Below, in pieces: positions 26,243 to 35,285 of a stretch of DNA of 64,000 nt. Each line of letters begins with the position of its first letter. The stretch's first letter is position 1. Source of the stretch: Hyphomicrobiales bacterium (GTDB taxonomy: Bacteria; Pseudomonadota; Alphaproteobacteria; Rhizobiales; Rhizobiaceae). The notes under the pieces were generated by a model that ran no database searches, was not told the origin of the DNA, and saw nothing but the letters and a program-made list of their open reading frames with translations. The stretch is from NCBI GenBank assembly GCA_900472625.1, contig UCIT01000002.1, forward strand, positions 1 to 64,000. The letters are read 5' to 3'. The position numbers were made by a program, and so were the translations under genes.

Positions 26243-26785
26243 TCAGGCGTCGCCGGTGACGACGCCGACGAAGGGCAGTTCGCGGAAGGCGTAGGCCACA
26301 TCCATGCCGTAGCCGACCACGAAATAGTCGGGGCATTCGAAGCCGACATAGTCGGCTTCCAGCTCTTCCTTGCGCTTGACGCTCTTGTCGAGCAGCACCG
26401 CGATGGTGACGTTGCGGGCGCCGCGCTCGTAGAGCAGTTCCTTGGCGAACTTCAATGTACGTCCGGATTCGAGGATATCGTCGATCAGGAGAACGTCGCG
26501 GTCCTTCACCTCGCTGTCGATATCCTTGACGATCCGCACGCCCTGCGAGACCGTGCCGGTGCCGTAGCTCGACAGCGTGATGAACTCGACCTCGGGTGCG
26601 AGGCCGGTGTCATGCAGCGCCCTGATCAGGTCGGCGGCGAAGATGAACGAGCCCTTGAGAATGGCGATAACCAGCAGGTCCTTGGTCGGCCCCTGGGCGA
26701 TCTCCTTGGCGATCGCGTGATTGCGCTCGGCAATCATCTCGGCCGTGAAAAGAGGATCGATATTCTTACCGCGCACGACTGGCAT
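26243..26785 (-). CDS. hpt: hypoxanthine phosphoribosyltransferase
   Basis: A 180-residue purine salvage enzyme converting hypoxanthine (and guanine) with PRPP to IMP (GMP). The PRPP-binding loop LLIDDILESGRT is at residues 99-110, with AILKGSFIF near 41-49 and the C-terminal DYFVVGYGMDVAYAFRELPFVGV segment conserved. The open frame extends 20 codons upstream, but the ATG at 26785 gives the family N-terminus MPVVRGKNIDPLFT. It lies downstream of the membrane-protein gene at 26849 on the same strand, 63 bp apart. Confidence 0.94.
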   Translation of the reverse strand: MPVVRGKNIDPLFTAEMIAERNHAIAKEIAQGPTKDLLVIAILKGSFIFAADLIRALHDTGLAPEVEFITLSSYGTGTVSQGVRIVKDIDSEVKDRDVLLIDDILESGRTLKFAKELLYERGARNVTIAVLLDKSVKRKEELEADYVGFECPDYFVVGYGMDVAYAFRELPFVGVVTGDA

Positions 26786-26848
26786 GAAAGGCTTGCTCCC
26801 TGAAAACAAGCACAAGCCGTTACCACAAACGGCGCGGCGAAACACCCC

Positions 26849-27511
26849 TTACGGCATGAAGGCGAGCCGGACGTCCGGCATTTTTCCACCGGCATACTGC
26901 ATTCGGGTCGAAAAACCCCGACTTTCGCCGCCATAGATCACCTTGACGGGCGGGTTGATCACCACGCTCGCGACCAGCCGTTCGTCGGCGAACAGATTGG
27001 CGCGGATCGGCCGCACCACCTGGGTCGTGCCGCTGACATTGTCGATGATGCCGTTGATCAAAAGCACCCGCATGCCGTTGGCATCGCGCGGCGTTGCCGT
27101 CACATGGGTGAAGTGCAGGGGCTCGATATCGACGGCGGCATTCGATGAGGACAGTCCAGAGAAGCCGCCGAACAGGCCGAAGACCAGCACGCAGAGCGCA
27201 ATCACCAGCCCGGCGAAATGCCGCCCCGATGCCTGCTGCAGCCACGCTTCGCCCATCTGCATGAAGGAGGGCGTGGGAGCAGAGACTGGCGCAGGCCGGG
27301 ATGCCGGACGCTTCGTCGCGGACGCCGGTCGGCTATTGTCGTTGTAGCCCCTGTTGTCGAATGCGGATGCGCGCTGCTGGCCGATGACCACGAACTCAGC
27401 ATCGGCGATATCGGCCGCGCGGCTCTGGCGCATGTCGCGCTTGCCCGGCTCCGGCGGCAGGAAATCATAGGCCCGCCCTGGGGTCTGGTGCTTGAACGAG
27501 GAGGATGCCAT
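26849..27511 (-). CDS. hypothetical membrane protein, possibly DUF3426-like
   Basis: A protein of about 220 residues with one membrane segment (GLVIALCVLVFGLFGGFSGL) in the middle. A disordered, basic and proline-rich cytoplasmic N-terminal region precedes it (SATKRPASRPAPVSAPTPS). A C-terminal beta-rich domain follows with VLLINGIIDNVSGTTQVVRPIRANL, which resembles the DUF3426 pattern. No zinc finger is visible at the N-terminus. The start at 27511 (GGAAAGG upstream) is preferred to 27556. Function unknown; divergent from ftsE. Confidence 0.7.
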   Translation of the reverse strand: MASSSFKHQTPGRAYDFLPPEPGKRDMRQSRAADIADAEFVVIGQQRASAFDNRGYNDNSRPASATKRPASRPAPVSAPTPSFMQMGEAWLQQASGRHFAGLVIALCVLVFGLFGGFSGLSSSNAAVDIEPLHFTHVTATPRDANGMRVLLINGIIDNVSGTTQVVRPIRANLFADERLVASVVINPPVKVIYGGESRGFSTRMQYAGGKMPDVRLAFMP

Positions 27512-27716
27512 GACGACCGCCTTTCCGGTATCCACTGCTTTCACGGCCTGCGACATAGGCAGGCATTGAAACGAATCCTCTCTACTCGTAAATTTTATTG
27601 GTTAATGCTTCGCAAAGACCGCCATCAAACAGGCGCCTTTCCAGCGAAATTTACCGCTTGTTAATTGATCTGGTTAACAAGTCATGCGGTGAAACAACAA
27701 GAAACTGAGCGGCCCG

Positions 27717-28376
27717 TTGATCCACTTCGAGAATGTCGGTTTGCGCTATGGAATGGGACCGGAAATTCTCCGGGACCTGACCTTCGACATCCCGAAGAAA
27801 TCCTTCCAGTTCCTGACCGGCCCTTCCGGCGCCGGCAAGACGACACTGCTCAGGCTTCTCTTCCTGTCGCTGCAGCCGACCCGCGGCCTGATCAGCATGT
27901 TCGGCCGCAACATATCCGATATCCCGCGCGCCGAGCTGCCGCTGCTGCGCCGCCGCGTCGGCATCATCTTCCAGGAATTCCGGCTGCTCGATCATCTCAC
28001 CACCTATGAGAACGTGGCGTTGCCACTGCGCGTGCGCGGCAAGGACGAGGCCTCCTACAAGACCGACGTGCTCGAACTGCTGAAATGGGTGGGCCTCGGC
28101 GAGCGCATTAACGTGCTGCCGCCGGTGCTGTCCGGCGGCGAGAAGCAGCGCGCGGCCATCGCCCGCGCCCTGATCGATCGCCCCGAGATCCTGCTCGCCG
28201 ACGAACCCACCGCCAACGTCGATCCGCCGATGGCGCGCCGCCTGCTCAACCTCTTCCTCGAGCTCAACCGCCTGGGAACCGCCGTCGTCATCGCCACCCA
28301 CGATCTGACGCTGATGGACCAGGTGGACGCCCGCCGCATGATCCTGTCGGAAGGGCACCTCGACATCCATGACTGA
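27717..28376 (+). CDS. ftsE: cell division ATP-binding protein FtsE
   Basis: A 219-residue ABC ATPase forming FtsEX, which couples ATP hydrolysis to activation of periplasmic peptidoglycan hydrolases at the division site. Walker A is GPSGAGKTTLLRLLF, the Q-loop is FQEFRLLDHLTTYENVALPL, the signature is LSGGEKQR, and Walker B is ILLADEPTANVDPPM. The start is TTG at 27717: the only upstream in-frame ATG (27684) runs into TGA two codons later, and later ATGs would remove the first beta strand (IHFENVGLRYG). The gene overlaps ftsX by 8 bp. Confidence 0.95.
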   Translation: MIHFENVGLRYGMGPEILRDLTFDIPKKSFQFLTGPSGAGKTTLLRLLFLSLQPTRGLISMFGRNISDIPRAELPLLRRRVGIIFQEFRLLDHLTTYENVALPLRVRGKDEASYKTDVLELLKWVGLGERINVLPPVLSGGEKQRAAIARALIDRPEILLADEPTANVDPPMARRLLNLFLELNRLGTAVVIATHDLTLMDQVDARRMILSEGHLDIHD

Positions 28377-29379
28377 GCCCGTATCCCGCCCCCCGGCACC
28401 GGTCGCCTCCAAGGGTCAGAAACGGCCGGAGATGAAGGTGCGCCCGACGGCGCCGATCCTCCCCTCGGCCAACATCCAGGGCAATGCGCTGATGGTGGTC
28501 ATCGCGATCATGGCCTTCCTCGCCTGCCTGACGCTCGGCGGCGTCTCGATGGTACGCTCGACGGCCTCCAGCTGGGAAAGCCAGATCTCCCGTGAGATCA
28601 CCATCCAGATCAAGCCGGACGACGGCCTCGACATGGACAAGGCGCTCACCGACGCGCGCCGCATCGCGCTCACCTTCGTCGGCACCAGGGATGGCCAGAT
28701 CGTAGACGAGGCTGCCACAGCGCGCCTGCTCGAACCCTGGCTCGGCACCGGCCTCGACATCAAGGAACTGCCCGTTCCCCGCCTCGTCATCATCACCATC
28801 GACGAGAGCAACCCGCCCGATTTCGACGCCATGCGGGCGCTCCTGAAGGAGAGCATTCCGCAATCCTCGCTCGACGACCACCGCACCTGGGTCGACCGCC
28901 TCGTCTCGATGGCCCACACCACTGTGATGATCGGCACCGGCGTGCTCCTTCTGGTGTTCTCGGCCATGGTGCTGACGGTGGTTTTCGCCACCCGCGGCGC
29001 GCTGTCGGGCAACCGTCACATCGTCGAGGTGCTGCATTTTGTCGGCGCCGAGAGCTCCTTCGTCGCCAACGAGTTCCAGAAGCACTTCCTGAAGATCAGC
29101 CTCAAGGGCTCGGCCGTCGGCAGTGCCCTTGCCGCCCTCTTCTTCATGAGCGCCGGCTTCCTGCAGAGCCGCACGCTCGCCACCCCGCAGACCGACCAGG
29201 CGACCGCCCTGTTCGGCACCTTCTCGGTCGGCGCGCTCGGCTATGCCGGCATCTTCGCGACGATGATCGTCATTGCGCTTCTGACCACCTTCACCGCCCG
29301 CCTCACCGTCATGCGGACCATCTACGAGATCGACACGCTGCGCTCGGATCCCACGCGCGCCGACGGTCTGCCGAATTAA
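28369..29379 (+). CDS. ftsX: cell division protein FtsX
   Basis: A 336-residue membrane partner of FtsE. A cytoplasmic N-terminus is followed by helix 1 (about residues 40-62), an extracytoplasmic domain, and three C-terminal helices (about 180-210, 240-265 and 285-310). The proline-rich start and DSP-free EVLHFVGAESSFVANEFQKHF segment are typical of the alphaproteobacterial proteins. ATG overlaps the ftsE 3' end, implying translational coupling. Confidence 0.93.
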   Translation: MTEPVSRPPAPVASKGQKRPEMKVRPTAPILPSANIQGNALMVVIAIMAFLACLTLGGVSMVRSTASSWESQISREITIQIKPDDGLDMDKALTDARRIALTFVGTRDGQIVDEAATARLLEPWLGTGLDIKELPVPRLVIITIDESNPPDFDAMRALLKESIPQSSLDDHRTWVDRLVSMAHTTVMIGTGVLLLVFSAMVLTVVFATRGALSGNRHIVEVLHFVGAESSFVANEFQKHFLKISLKGSAVGSALAALFFMSAGFLQSRTLATPQTDQATALFGTFSVGALGYAGIFATMIVIALLTTFTARLTVMRTIYEIDTLRSDPTRADGLPN

Positions 29380-29447
29380 GAATCCGGACGGTTTTTTGCC
29401 ATGAAAGCGTCTGTTCGCCGCCCTAATCTGCGTATATTTTTCGATTC

Positions 29448-30158
29448 ATGAGCATGAGCCGCATGTCGCACGACCCGATTCGTCCGGAAACGGAGCTGGA
29501 AAACTCCGGGAGCGAACCCGCGCGCCGTGGTCCCGTGCGCCGCCTGCTGCGCTGGGGCGGCTTCGCCGTGGTGCTGGCGATCGCCTTGCTGTTCGGCGGC
29601 TTTCTGCTTTTCGCCGACTCGGTGACGACACTGAAGCCGCCGCTCGATCCGCATGCCGACGCCATCGTCGTGCTGACGGGTGGCTACCAGCGTATCGACC
29701 AGGCCGTGGAACTGCTGCAGAAGGGCGCCGGCAAGCGGCTGCTGATCTCGGGCGTCCACCCGAGCACCACCCGCGCCCAGATCCGCAAGATGACACAGGC
29801 GGCCCCGGAGCTGTTCGATTGCTGCGTCGATATCGGCTACGACGCGCTCGACACGATAGGCAATGCCGAAGAGGCCACCAACTGGATCCACGCCAAGGGC
29901 TACACCAGCGTCCTCATCGTCACCAACAACTACCACATGCCGCGCAGCCTGGCCGAGCTCGCCTATGTCGACCCGGAAACCCGGTTCGTGCCCTATCCCG
30001 TGGTCAACACCGATCTGAAGAACAGCAACTGGTTTACCGACCCGAACGCCATGCGCGTCATGCTCGCCGAATACGGCAAGCTGCTCTTTGCCGGCGCCCG
30101 CAACCTCACGGGCCTGTTCCGCCATCCCGGCCTGCGCTCGGCCGAAGGCGACACCTGA
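29448..30158 (+). CDS. YdcF family (DUF218) membrane protein
   Basis: A 236-residue protein with one N-terminal membrane helix (about residues 33-55). A DUF218 domain follows: AIVVLTGGYQRIDQAVELLQKG, LISGVHP, and TNNYHMPRSLAELAY. ElyC/SanA/YdcF relatives act in envelope or lipid-carrier homeostasis, but the reaction is not defined. It lies between ftsX and plsC on the same strand. Confidence 0.88.
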   Translation: MSMSRMSHDPIRPETELENSGSEPARRGPVRRLLRWGGFAVVLAIALLFGGFLLFADSVTTLKPPLDPHADAIVVLTGGYQRIDQAVELLQKGAGKRLLISGVHPSTTRAQIRKMTQAAPELFDCCVDIGYDALDTIGNAEEATNWIHAKGYTSVLIVTNNYHMPRSLAELAYVDPETRFVPYPVVNTDLKNSNWFTDPNAMRVMLAEYGKLLFAGARNLTGLFRHPGLRSAEGDT

Positions 30159-30248
30159 GCCCGAGCGATCAACGCTTTTTATGGCGACCAATATCGTGTA
30201 GGAGGGCTGTGCCGCCGTGTCAGGCGGATACTGGCCTTGGGAAAGTTC

Positions 30249-31046
30249 ATGATCGCCCTGCGTTCCGTCCTCTTCAACACGATCTTCTATGCCAACCTGA
30301 TCCTCAGGATGATCGTCTTTTCGCCCTACTACTTCCTCGCCCCACGCCGGACCGCCTACAACATTCCGAAGAACTGGGCGCTGTCGAACCACTGGCTGAT
30401 GGAAAAGATCGTCGGCACCACCTTCGAGATCGAGGGGCTGGAGAACCTGCCGGAGGGTGGTTACATCCTGGCGCCGAAGCACCAGTCCTTCTGGGACACC
30501 TACGCGCTGCTGCCCTGGCTCAAGGACCCGGTCTACATCCTGAAGCGCGAGCTGATGTGGATCCCGCTGTTCGGCTGGTACGCCAAGAAGCAGCGGATGA
30601 TCCCGATCAACCGCGGCGCCCGCGGCAAGGTCATGGTCGAGGCGCTGCGCCGCACCAAGGAAGAGCTCGCCACCGGCCGGCAGCTGATCATCTATCCCGA
30701 GGGCACCCGCCGTCCGCCGGGCGCCGAACCGCTCTACAAATACGGCATCGCCCGCATGTACCGCGACCTGCAGCTGCCGGTCGTGCCCGTCGCCATGCAT
30801 CCCGGCCTGTTCTGGCCGCGGCGCTCGACCATGCGCTATCCCGGCCACTACAAGGTCCGCATCCTGCCGCCGATCGAACCCGGCATGGACCCCGACGCCT
30901 TCTTCGCGCATCTGATCGAGGTGACGGAACGCGCCAGCGACGAACTCCTGATCGACGCCGCGACACGCAACCCGGATCTGCCGCTGCCGCCAACGGCCGT
31001 GCAGCGCCTCGAAGAACTGCGCAAGGACAAGGCCGCATCCGCCTGA
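30249..31046 (+). CDS. plsC: 1-acyl-sn-glycerol-3-phosphate acyltransferase
   Basis: A 265-residue membrane-bound lysophosphatidic acid acyltransferase making phosphatidic acid. The motif HQSFWD (H78, D83) fits HX4D, the second motif is PINRG (119-123) and YPEGTRR (149-155) is the third. Hydrophobic N-terminal helices (residues 5-32) anchor it. The ATG at 30249 with GGGAAAG upstream is preferred over an in-frame TTG at 30237. Confidence 0.92.
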   Translation: MIALRSVLFNTIFYANLILRMIVFSPYYFLAPRRTAYNIPKNWALSNHWLMEKIVGTTFEIEGLENLPEGGYILAPKHQSFWDTYALLPWLKDPVYILKRELMWIPLFGWYAKKQRMIPINRGARGKVMVEALRRTKEELATGRQLIIYPEGTRRPPGAEPLYKYGIARMYRDLQLPVVPVAMHPGLFWPRRSTMRYPGHYKVRILPPIEPGMDPDAFFAHLIEVTERASDELLIDAATRNPDLPLPPTAVQRLEELRKDKAASA

Positions 31047-31065
31047 TAGACGCGAGCAGGAACGC

Positions 31066-31596
31066 TTACGCCGCGCGCAGCCGCTCGACCTCGTCAACCA
31101 CCTCTTCGAGCCATTGGTCGCGAATGCCCATCTGCTTGAGGTGTGCCAGCGTGTTGAACACATAGGCATCGTTCGGCCCGGATTGCCCCTTGGCCTCATG
31201 CACGATGCGTGCGGCACCCAGCGTATCCAGCGACCCCGCATATTGCGTGTGATGGCGATCGACCACGTAGGCGATGCCCTGCACGCTGCGTCGGCCCTCC
31301 AGCTGCAGCGGAACCTGACGCTCCAGATAAACGTTGGTCACCAGTTCGCGGGCGCGCAGATAGGCGATCACCGCGTCCCAGTTCTCACCGGCGATCCGAA
31401 ACGCCATGCCGCGGCACGATCCACCACGGTCCAGCCCCAGCACCAGCCCCGGATTTTGCTGGGTGCCGCGATGCACCCAGGAGTGCACGCAGAGAGACCG
31501 CCGATAGCCATGGATAAGCGCTTGTGACCGCTCAACAAACTCGAAGCCCGGATTCCACATCAGCGATCCGTAGCCAAACACCCAAAATTCGTCCAT
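31066..31596 (-). CDS. ChaC-type gamma-glutamylcyclotransferase
   Basis: A 176-residue cytoplasmic protein that opens with the family substrate-binding loop FGYGSLMWNPGFEFVERSQA. CVHSWVHRGTQQNPGLVLGLDRGGSCRGMAFRI-type sequence follows, matching ChaC/GCG proteins that release 5-oxoproline from glutathione. It is convergent with plsC, 20 bp apart, and divergent from the DUF2125 gene. Confidence 0.9.
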   Translation of the reverse strand: MDEFWVFGYGSLMWNPGFEFVERSQALIHGYRRSLCVHSWVHRGTQQNPGLVLGLDRGGSCRGMAFRIAGENWDAVIAYLRARELVTNVYLERQVPLQLEGRRSVQGIAYVVDRHHTQYAGSLDTLGAARIVHEAKGQSGPNDAYVFNTLAHLKQMGIRDQWLEEVVDEVERLRAA

Positions 31597-31647
31597 ATCG
31601 CAAGCCAGACCGAGATTCCCATTTGCGAACCACCATTGGAGAACATC

Positions 31648-32649
31648 ATGTCAGCGTCAAGCCAATCCCGTAGCGGCAGGAAATTCTGGTGGCTGGGGGC
31701 AGGCATTGTTCTCGTGATCGCGCTCTATACCGGCGCCTGGTTCTACGCCGCCTCGACGCTCAAGAACACCGTGCTGACGGCGATCGGCCCCGGCAACACG
31801 GCCGGTGTCTCGGGCCAGTGCGCCGATATCGATTTCCGTGGCTTCCCGTTCCGCATCGGCCTCTACTGCGCCAAGGTCGATGTCGACGACAACGTCAATG
31901 GCGTGTCGGCAAGCTTCGGCGCCCTGCGCTCCGCCGCCCAGGTCTACGCCCCCGGCCACATCGTCTGGGAACTGGATTCGCCGGCGGAAATCCGCACCGC
32001 GCACGGACTGTCGATCAACGCCGAATGGGCCAACCTGCAATCGAGCCTCACCACCAAGCTCAAGGGCATAGACCGCTCCTCGACGATCATCGACGGGCTG
32101 AAATCGACAACCGTCTCGTCGGCCACCGGCCAGACGATCACCTTCGACGCCGCCCACACCGAACTGCACCTGCGCCAGAATGGCGCCGATCTCGACGGTG
32201 CGCTCTCGATGACCGACGCGCAGACGGTGATCAAGGACTGGCCGCAGGTCTTCCCGAAACTCTCGACCAGCGCCGACCTCACGCTGGCAGGCAAGGCCGG
32301 CATGATCGACGGCAGCGACAAGAAGGGCCTTTACGGCGCCAGCGGCGAGTTGCGCAAGCTGGTGGCCGATATCGGTGACGGCAAGGTGATGACGCTGTCA
32401 GGCCCCTTCTCCTTCGACGACGAAGGCTATCTCACCGGCCAGTTCAAGCTGCAGATCGAGGATCTGAGCGCCTGGCGCGACAGCATCAAGCAGACCTTCC
32501 CCGATATCGCCAAGACCGTCGACACCGCCGCCAAGCTCCTGAAGGCGCTGGCCGGCGGCGGCAGCACGGTGTCCGTGGACCTCGTCGTCCAGCGCGGCAA
32601 CGCCACCGTCAGCGGCTTCATTCCGCTGGGACAGATCCCGCCGATCTGA
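31648..32649 (+). CDS. DUF2125 domain-containing membrane-anchored protein
   Basis: A 333-residue protein with one N-terminal membrane anchor (about residues 13-35). A large exported beta-rich domain follows: CADIDFRGFPFRIGLYC near residue 58 and repeated DGALSMTDAQT-like strands, the DUF2125 pattern. Function unknown; such proteins are often found near plsC/tyrA in rhizobia. Translation from the first in-frame ATG (31636) would add four residues. Confidence 0.85.
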   Translation: MSASSQSRSGRKFWWLGAGIVLVIALYTGAWFYAASTLKNTVLTAIGPGNTAGVSGQCADIDFRGFPFRIGLYCAKVDVDDNVNGVSASFGALRSAAQVYAPGHIVWELDSPAEIRTAHGLSINAEWANLQSSLTTKLKGIDRSSTIIDGLKSTTVSSATGQTITFDAAHTELHLRQNGADLDGALSMTDAQTVIKDWPQVFPKLSTSADLTLAGKAGMIDGSDKKGLYGASGELRKLVADIGDGKVMTLSGPFSFDDEGYLTGQFKLQIEDLSAWRDSIKQTFPDIAKTVDTAAKLLKALAGGGSTVSVDLVVQRGNATVSGFIPLGQIPPI

Positions 32650-32711
32650 GGGCGGCTGGATCTAAGCGTAAGCGGCCACGCGAGGTGACGCGAGGCCGTC
32701 TCCTCGCTTTC

Positions 32712-32826
32712 CCTCATCTCTGTGCTTGTCACAGAGATCCAGCCGACGCGCGTCCGCGCGGCGAAGAGAGTCTATTGCGATCAAGGACTTGATCGCGCTG
32801 GATTCCGGCACAAGGCCGGGATGAGG
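32712..32826. repeat. structured intergenic mosaic repeat, copy B1
   Basis: A 115-bp element bounded by CCTCAT and its complement ATGAGG. It contains a left hairpin (ATCTCTGTG-CTTGT-CACAGAGAT), a GC hairpin (CGCGC-GTCC-GCGCG), a GCGATCAA-GGAC-TTGATCGC hairpin, and a right hairpin (CCGGC-ACAAG-GCCGG). ATCCAGC pairs with GCTGGAT across it. It aligns end to end with 52004-52120. It lies between the convergent ends of the DUF2125 gene and tyrA. Confidence 0.9.
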
Positions 32827-32922
32827 GTGGAGATGGTGGCGCTCGTCAACTCAAAATAAGGCGAGAAGCGAGAACGGCGCTTACGGAGAGCACCGCAACA
32901 GGCAAACAACCAGCCCGACCCA

Positions 32923-33852
32923 TCACACCTTCTTGTCGAGCGTATGCGGCCGGCCGAAGTCGGGGGCGTCCACGTCCTGGCCGGCCTCGATGATCGAGCG
33001 GCGGATGGCGCGGGTGCGAGTGAAGAGGTCGAAGATCTTGTCGCCCTCGCCCCAGCGGATCGCCCGCTGCAGATAGGCGAGGTCTTCCGAAAACCTTGCC
33101 AGCATCTCCAGGATCGCATCCTTGTTGTGCAGGCAGATATCGCGCCACATCGTCGGATCGGACGCCGCCAGACGGGTGAAATCGCGAAAACCGGATGCGG
33201 AATACTTGATCACCTCGGATTCGGTCACCGTCCCCAGATCGTCGGCCGTGCCAACGATGTTGTAGGCGATCAGGTGCGGAAGGTGCGAGACAATGGCGAG
33301 CACCTTGTCGTGGTGCGCCGGGTCCATCACGTCGATCTTCGAACCCAGTGTCTCCCAGAAACGGCCGAGCGTCTTCAGCGCCCTCTCGTCGGTATTCTCG
33401 AGCGGCGTGAAGATGCACCAGCGCCCCTCGAACAGGCCGGGGAAACCGGCATCCGGCCCGGACTTTTCCGTTCCCGCCAGCGGGTGGCCGGGGATGAAGT
33501 GGACATTCTCAGGCATATGCGGCTGCATCTGCGCAATGACGGAGGCCTTGGTCGAGCCGACGTCGGTAACGATCGCGCCCGGCTTCAGGCTGCCCGCGAT
33601 CTCCTTGGCGACGCTCTCCGACGCGCCGACCGGCACCGAGACGATCACCAGATCGGCATCCTTGACCGCTTCGGCCGACGACGTCGTATAGCGATCGCCG
33701 AGCTGCAACTCTTCCGCCCGCTTCAGCGTCTCGGCGCTGCGGGTGGCGATGACCACCTCCTTCGCGAGCCCTAGGCGCTTGATGTCGTGGGCGAGCGACG
33801 AGCCGATCAGGCCGATGCCGATCAGCGCGATGCGATCGAACTGGACCGTCAT
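32923..33852 (-). CDS. tyrA: prephenate/arogenate dehydrogenase family protein
   Basis: A 309-residue NAD(P)-dependent enzyme of tyrosine synthesis. The Rossmann motif [17 protein letters not shown] is at residues 8-24, [10 protein letters not shown] near 95 and the catalytic-region [16 protein letters not shown] near 120. The ATG at 33852 overlaps the hisC stop by 4 bp (ATGA), so the pair is translationally coupled. Substrate choice between prephenate and arogenate cannot be read from sequence. Confidence 0.93.
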   Translation of the reverse strand: MTVQFDRIALIGIGLIGSSLAHDIKRLGLAKEVVIATRSAETLKRAEELQLGDRYTTSSAEAVKDADLVIVSVPVGASESVAKEIAGSLKPGAIVTDVGSTKASVIAQMQPHMPENVHFIPGHPLAGTEKSGPDAGFPGLFEGRWCIFTPLENTDERALKTLGRFWETLGSKIDVMDPAHHDKVLAIVSHLPHLIAYNIVGTADDLGTVTESEVIKYSASGFRDFTRLAASDPTMWRDICLHNKDAILEMLARFSEDLAYLQRAIRWGEGDKIFDLFTRTRAIRRSIIEAGQDVDAPDFGRPHTLDKKV

Positions 33853-34958
33853 GCTTTGCGCCCCAAAAACTCGCCAAGCGCCTCGATGACGCCGCGGTTG
33901 GCCTCCTCGGGGCCGACGCTCATGCGCAGCGAATTGGCAAAGCCATAGCCCTTAACGGCACGGAGGATATAGCCGCGGCTAGTGAGGAAATCGTCAGCCT
34001 CAGCGGCACGCTTGCCATCGACATCGGGGAAATGGATCAGCACGAAATTGGTGACCGACGGCGTTACCCTGAGGCCGAGCGCCTCGAAGGCGCTGGTCAG
34101 CTTGTCGATCCACATCAGATTGAAGGCGACGGCTTCCTGCGTGAAGGCCTGGTCGCGGATCGCCGCAGCACCCGCCGAAATCGCCGCGCTGTTCATGTTG
34201 AACGGGCCGCGCACGCGGTTCAACGCGTCGATGATCTCGACCGGCGCATACATCCAGCCGACGCGCAACGCCGCCAGACCATAGACCTTCGAAAAGGTGC
34301 GCGTCATGACAACATTGTGGTTCTGCGACACGACCTCGATGCCGGACTCGTAGTCGTTGCGGCGGACATATTCGGCATAGGCCGCGTCCAGCACCAGCAC
34401 CACGTTCTTCGGCATTTCGTTCTGGAGGCGGCGGATTTCGCTGACCGGAACATAGGTGCCGGTCGGATTGCCCGGATTGGCGATGAACACCATCTTCGTC
34501 TTCGGCGTCACCGCAGCGAGGATCGCATCGACATCGACGGTCGCCTCCTTCTCCTTGACGGTAACGACATCGGCACCCGCGCCCATGATCTGGATCTTGT
34601 AGACCAGAAAGCCATGCTCGGTGATGATGGCTTCGTCGCCCGGCGCCAGATAGACATGGCAGAGCAGCCCCAGCAGTTCGTCGGAACCATTGCCGCAGAG
34701 AATATTAGCCGGGTTAAGACCATGAACGGCGGCGATCGCCGCGCGCAATTCGACCGCCTGGCCGTCGGGATAGCGCTCCAGCGTTTCGGCCGCGGCGCGA
34801 TAGGCGGCGATCGCCTTCGGGCTGGCGCCGAGCGGTGTTTCGTTCGACGAGAGCTTGTAGACGCGGGCCACGCCTGGCGCATGTTCCTTGCCCGGCACAT
34901 AGGCAGCGATATCAAGAATACCGGCACGGGGAACAGGCTTGCTCGTCTCTACGCTCAT
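33849..34958 (-). CDS. hisC: histidinol-phosphate aminotransferase
   Basis: A 369-residue class II PLP aminotransferase. SSNETPLG (38-45), N161PGNPTG, D191 and the Schiff-base lysine K224 ([15 protein letters not shown]) are conserved. Coupled to tyrA, it may act in histidine and also aromatic amino acid transamination, as HisC-like enzymes often do. The frame is open to 35177 through a repeat-rich region; the ATG at 34958 gives a normal N-terminus ([21 protein letters not shown]). Confidence 0.92.
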   Translation of the reverse strand: MSVETSKPVPRAGILDIAAYVPGKEHAPGVARVYKLSSNETPLGASPKAIAAYRAAAETLERYPDGQAVELRAAIAAVHGLNPANILCGNGSDELLGLLCHVYLAPGDEAIITEHGFLVYKIQIMGAGADVVTVKEKEATVDVDAILAAVTPKTKMVFIANPGNPTGTYVPVSEIRRLQNEMPKNVVLVLDAAYAEYVRRNDYESGIEVVSQNHNVVMTRTFSKVYGLAALRVGWMYAPVEIIDALNRVRGPFNMNSAAISAGAAAIRDQAFTQEAVAFNLMWIDKLTSAFEALGLRVTPSVTNFVLIHFPDVDGKRAAEADDFLTSRGYILRAVKGYGFANSLRMSVGPEEANRGVIEALGEFLGRKA

Positions 34959-35130
34959 CGGATCAACCTTGGAAAATGCCGGGGTATCCGGCTGAAAATT
35001 GCCCAGAGGCAATAGAACGGAAACCGGGTTTTGTCGAGTGGTGGGGTTATAGGTGGCACTCGGATCAAAAATCGTAAACGAGTCATCGAGAGCGACGGCA
35101 TCGGTAGTGCCGGGGCGCAATCCTCTTGCT

Positions 35131-35167
35131 CCCCCTCTCCCCTCGGGGAGAGGGTAGGGTGAGGGGG
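35131..35167. repeat. GC-rich palindromic repeat (CCCCTCTCCCC type)
   Basis: CCCTCTCCCC and GGGGAGAGGG form a hairpin that continues into TAGGGTGAGGGGG, complementary to the leading CCCCCTC. It is the short dyad repeat seen widely in alphaproteobacterial intergenic regions. It is a different subtype from 35227-35274. Confidence 0.7.
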
Positions 35168-35226
35168 CCCTCGGCACAACGTCAACCGTTGCAGGCGAAA
35201 CGACAGAGAGACCAAGGCGCCCGGAG

Positions 35227-35274
35227 CCCCCTCATCCGGCCCCAAGGGCCACCTTCTCCCCTTGGGGAGAAGGG
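35227..35274. repeat. family A repeat, single arm
   Basis: A 48-bp copy begins CCCCCTCATCCGGCCCCAAG and ends with the hairpin CTTCTCCCC-TT-GGGGAGAAG followed by GG. It matches the arms at 17741-17787 and 17816-17862, here without a facing partner. Confidence 0.85.
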
Positions 35275-35285
35275 AAAAACAAACC

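Larger units (their letters stand above)
34959..35285. other. 327-bp intergenic region upstream of hisC
   Basis: This holds the hisC-tyrA promoter region and two repeats (35131-35167 and 35227-35274). The plus-strand and minus-strand ORFs through it are low-complexity readings of the repeats and I do not call them genes. The methyltransferase gene ends at 35286. Confidence 0.6.

Noticed and set aside
27661..27677. TTAA-N9-TTAA as a full CtrA site (also at 49962-49978)
   Set aside because: The CtrA consensus is TTAA-N7-TTAA. A nine-base spacer does not fit, so I kept only the TTAACCA half-sites as weak evidence.
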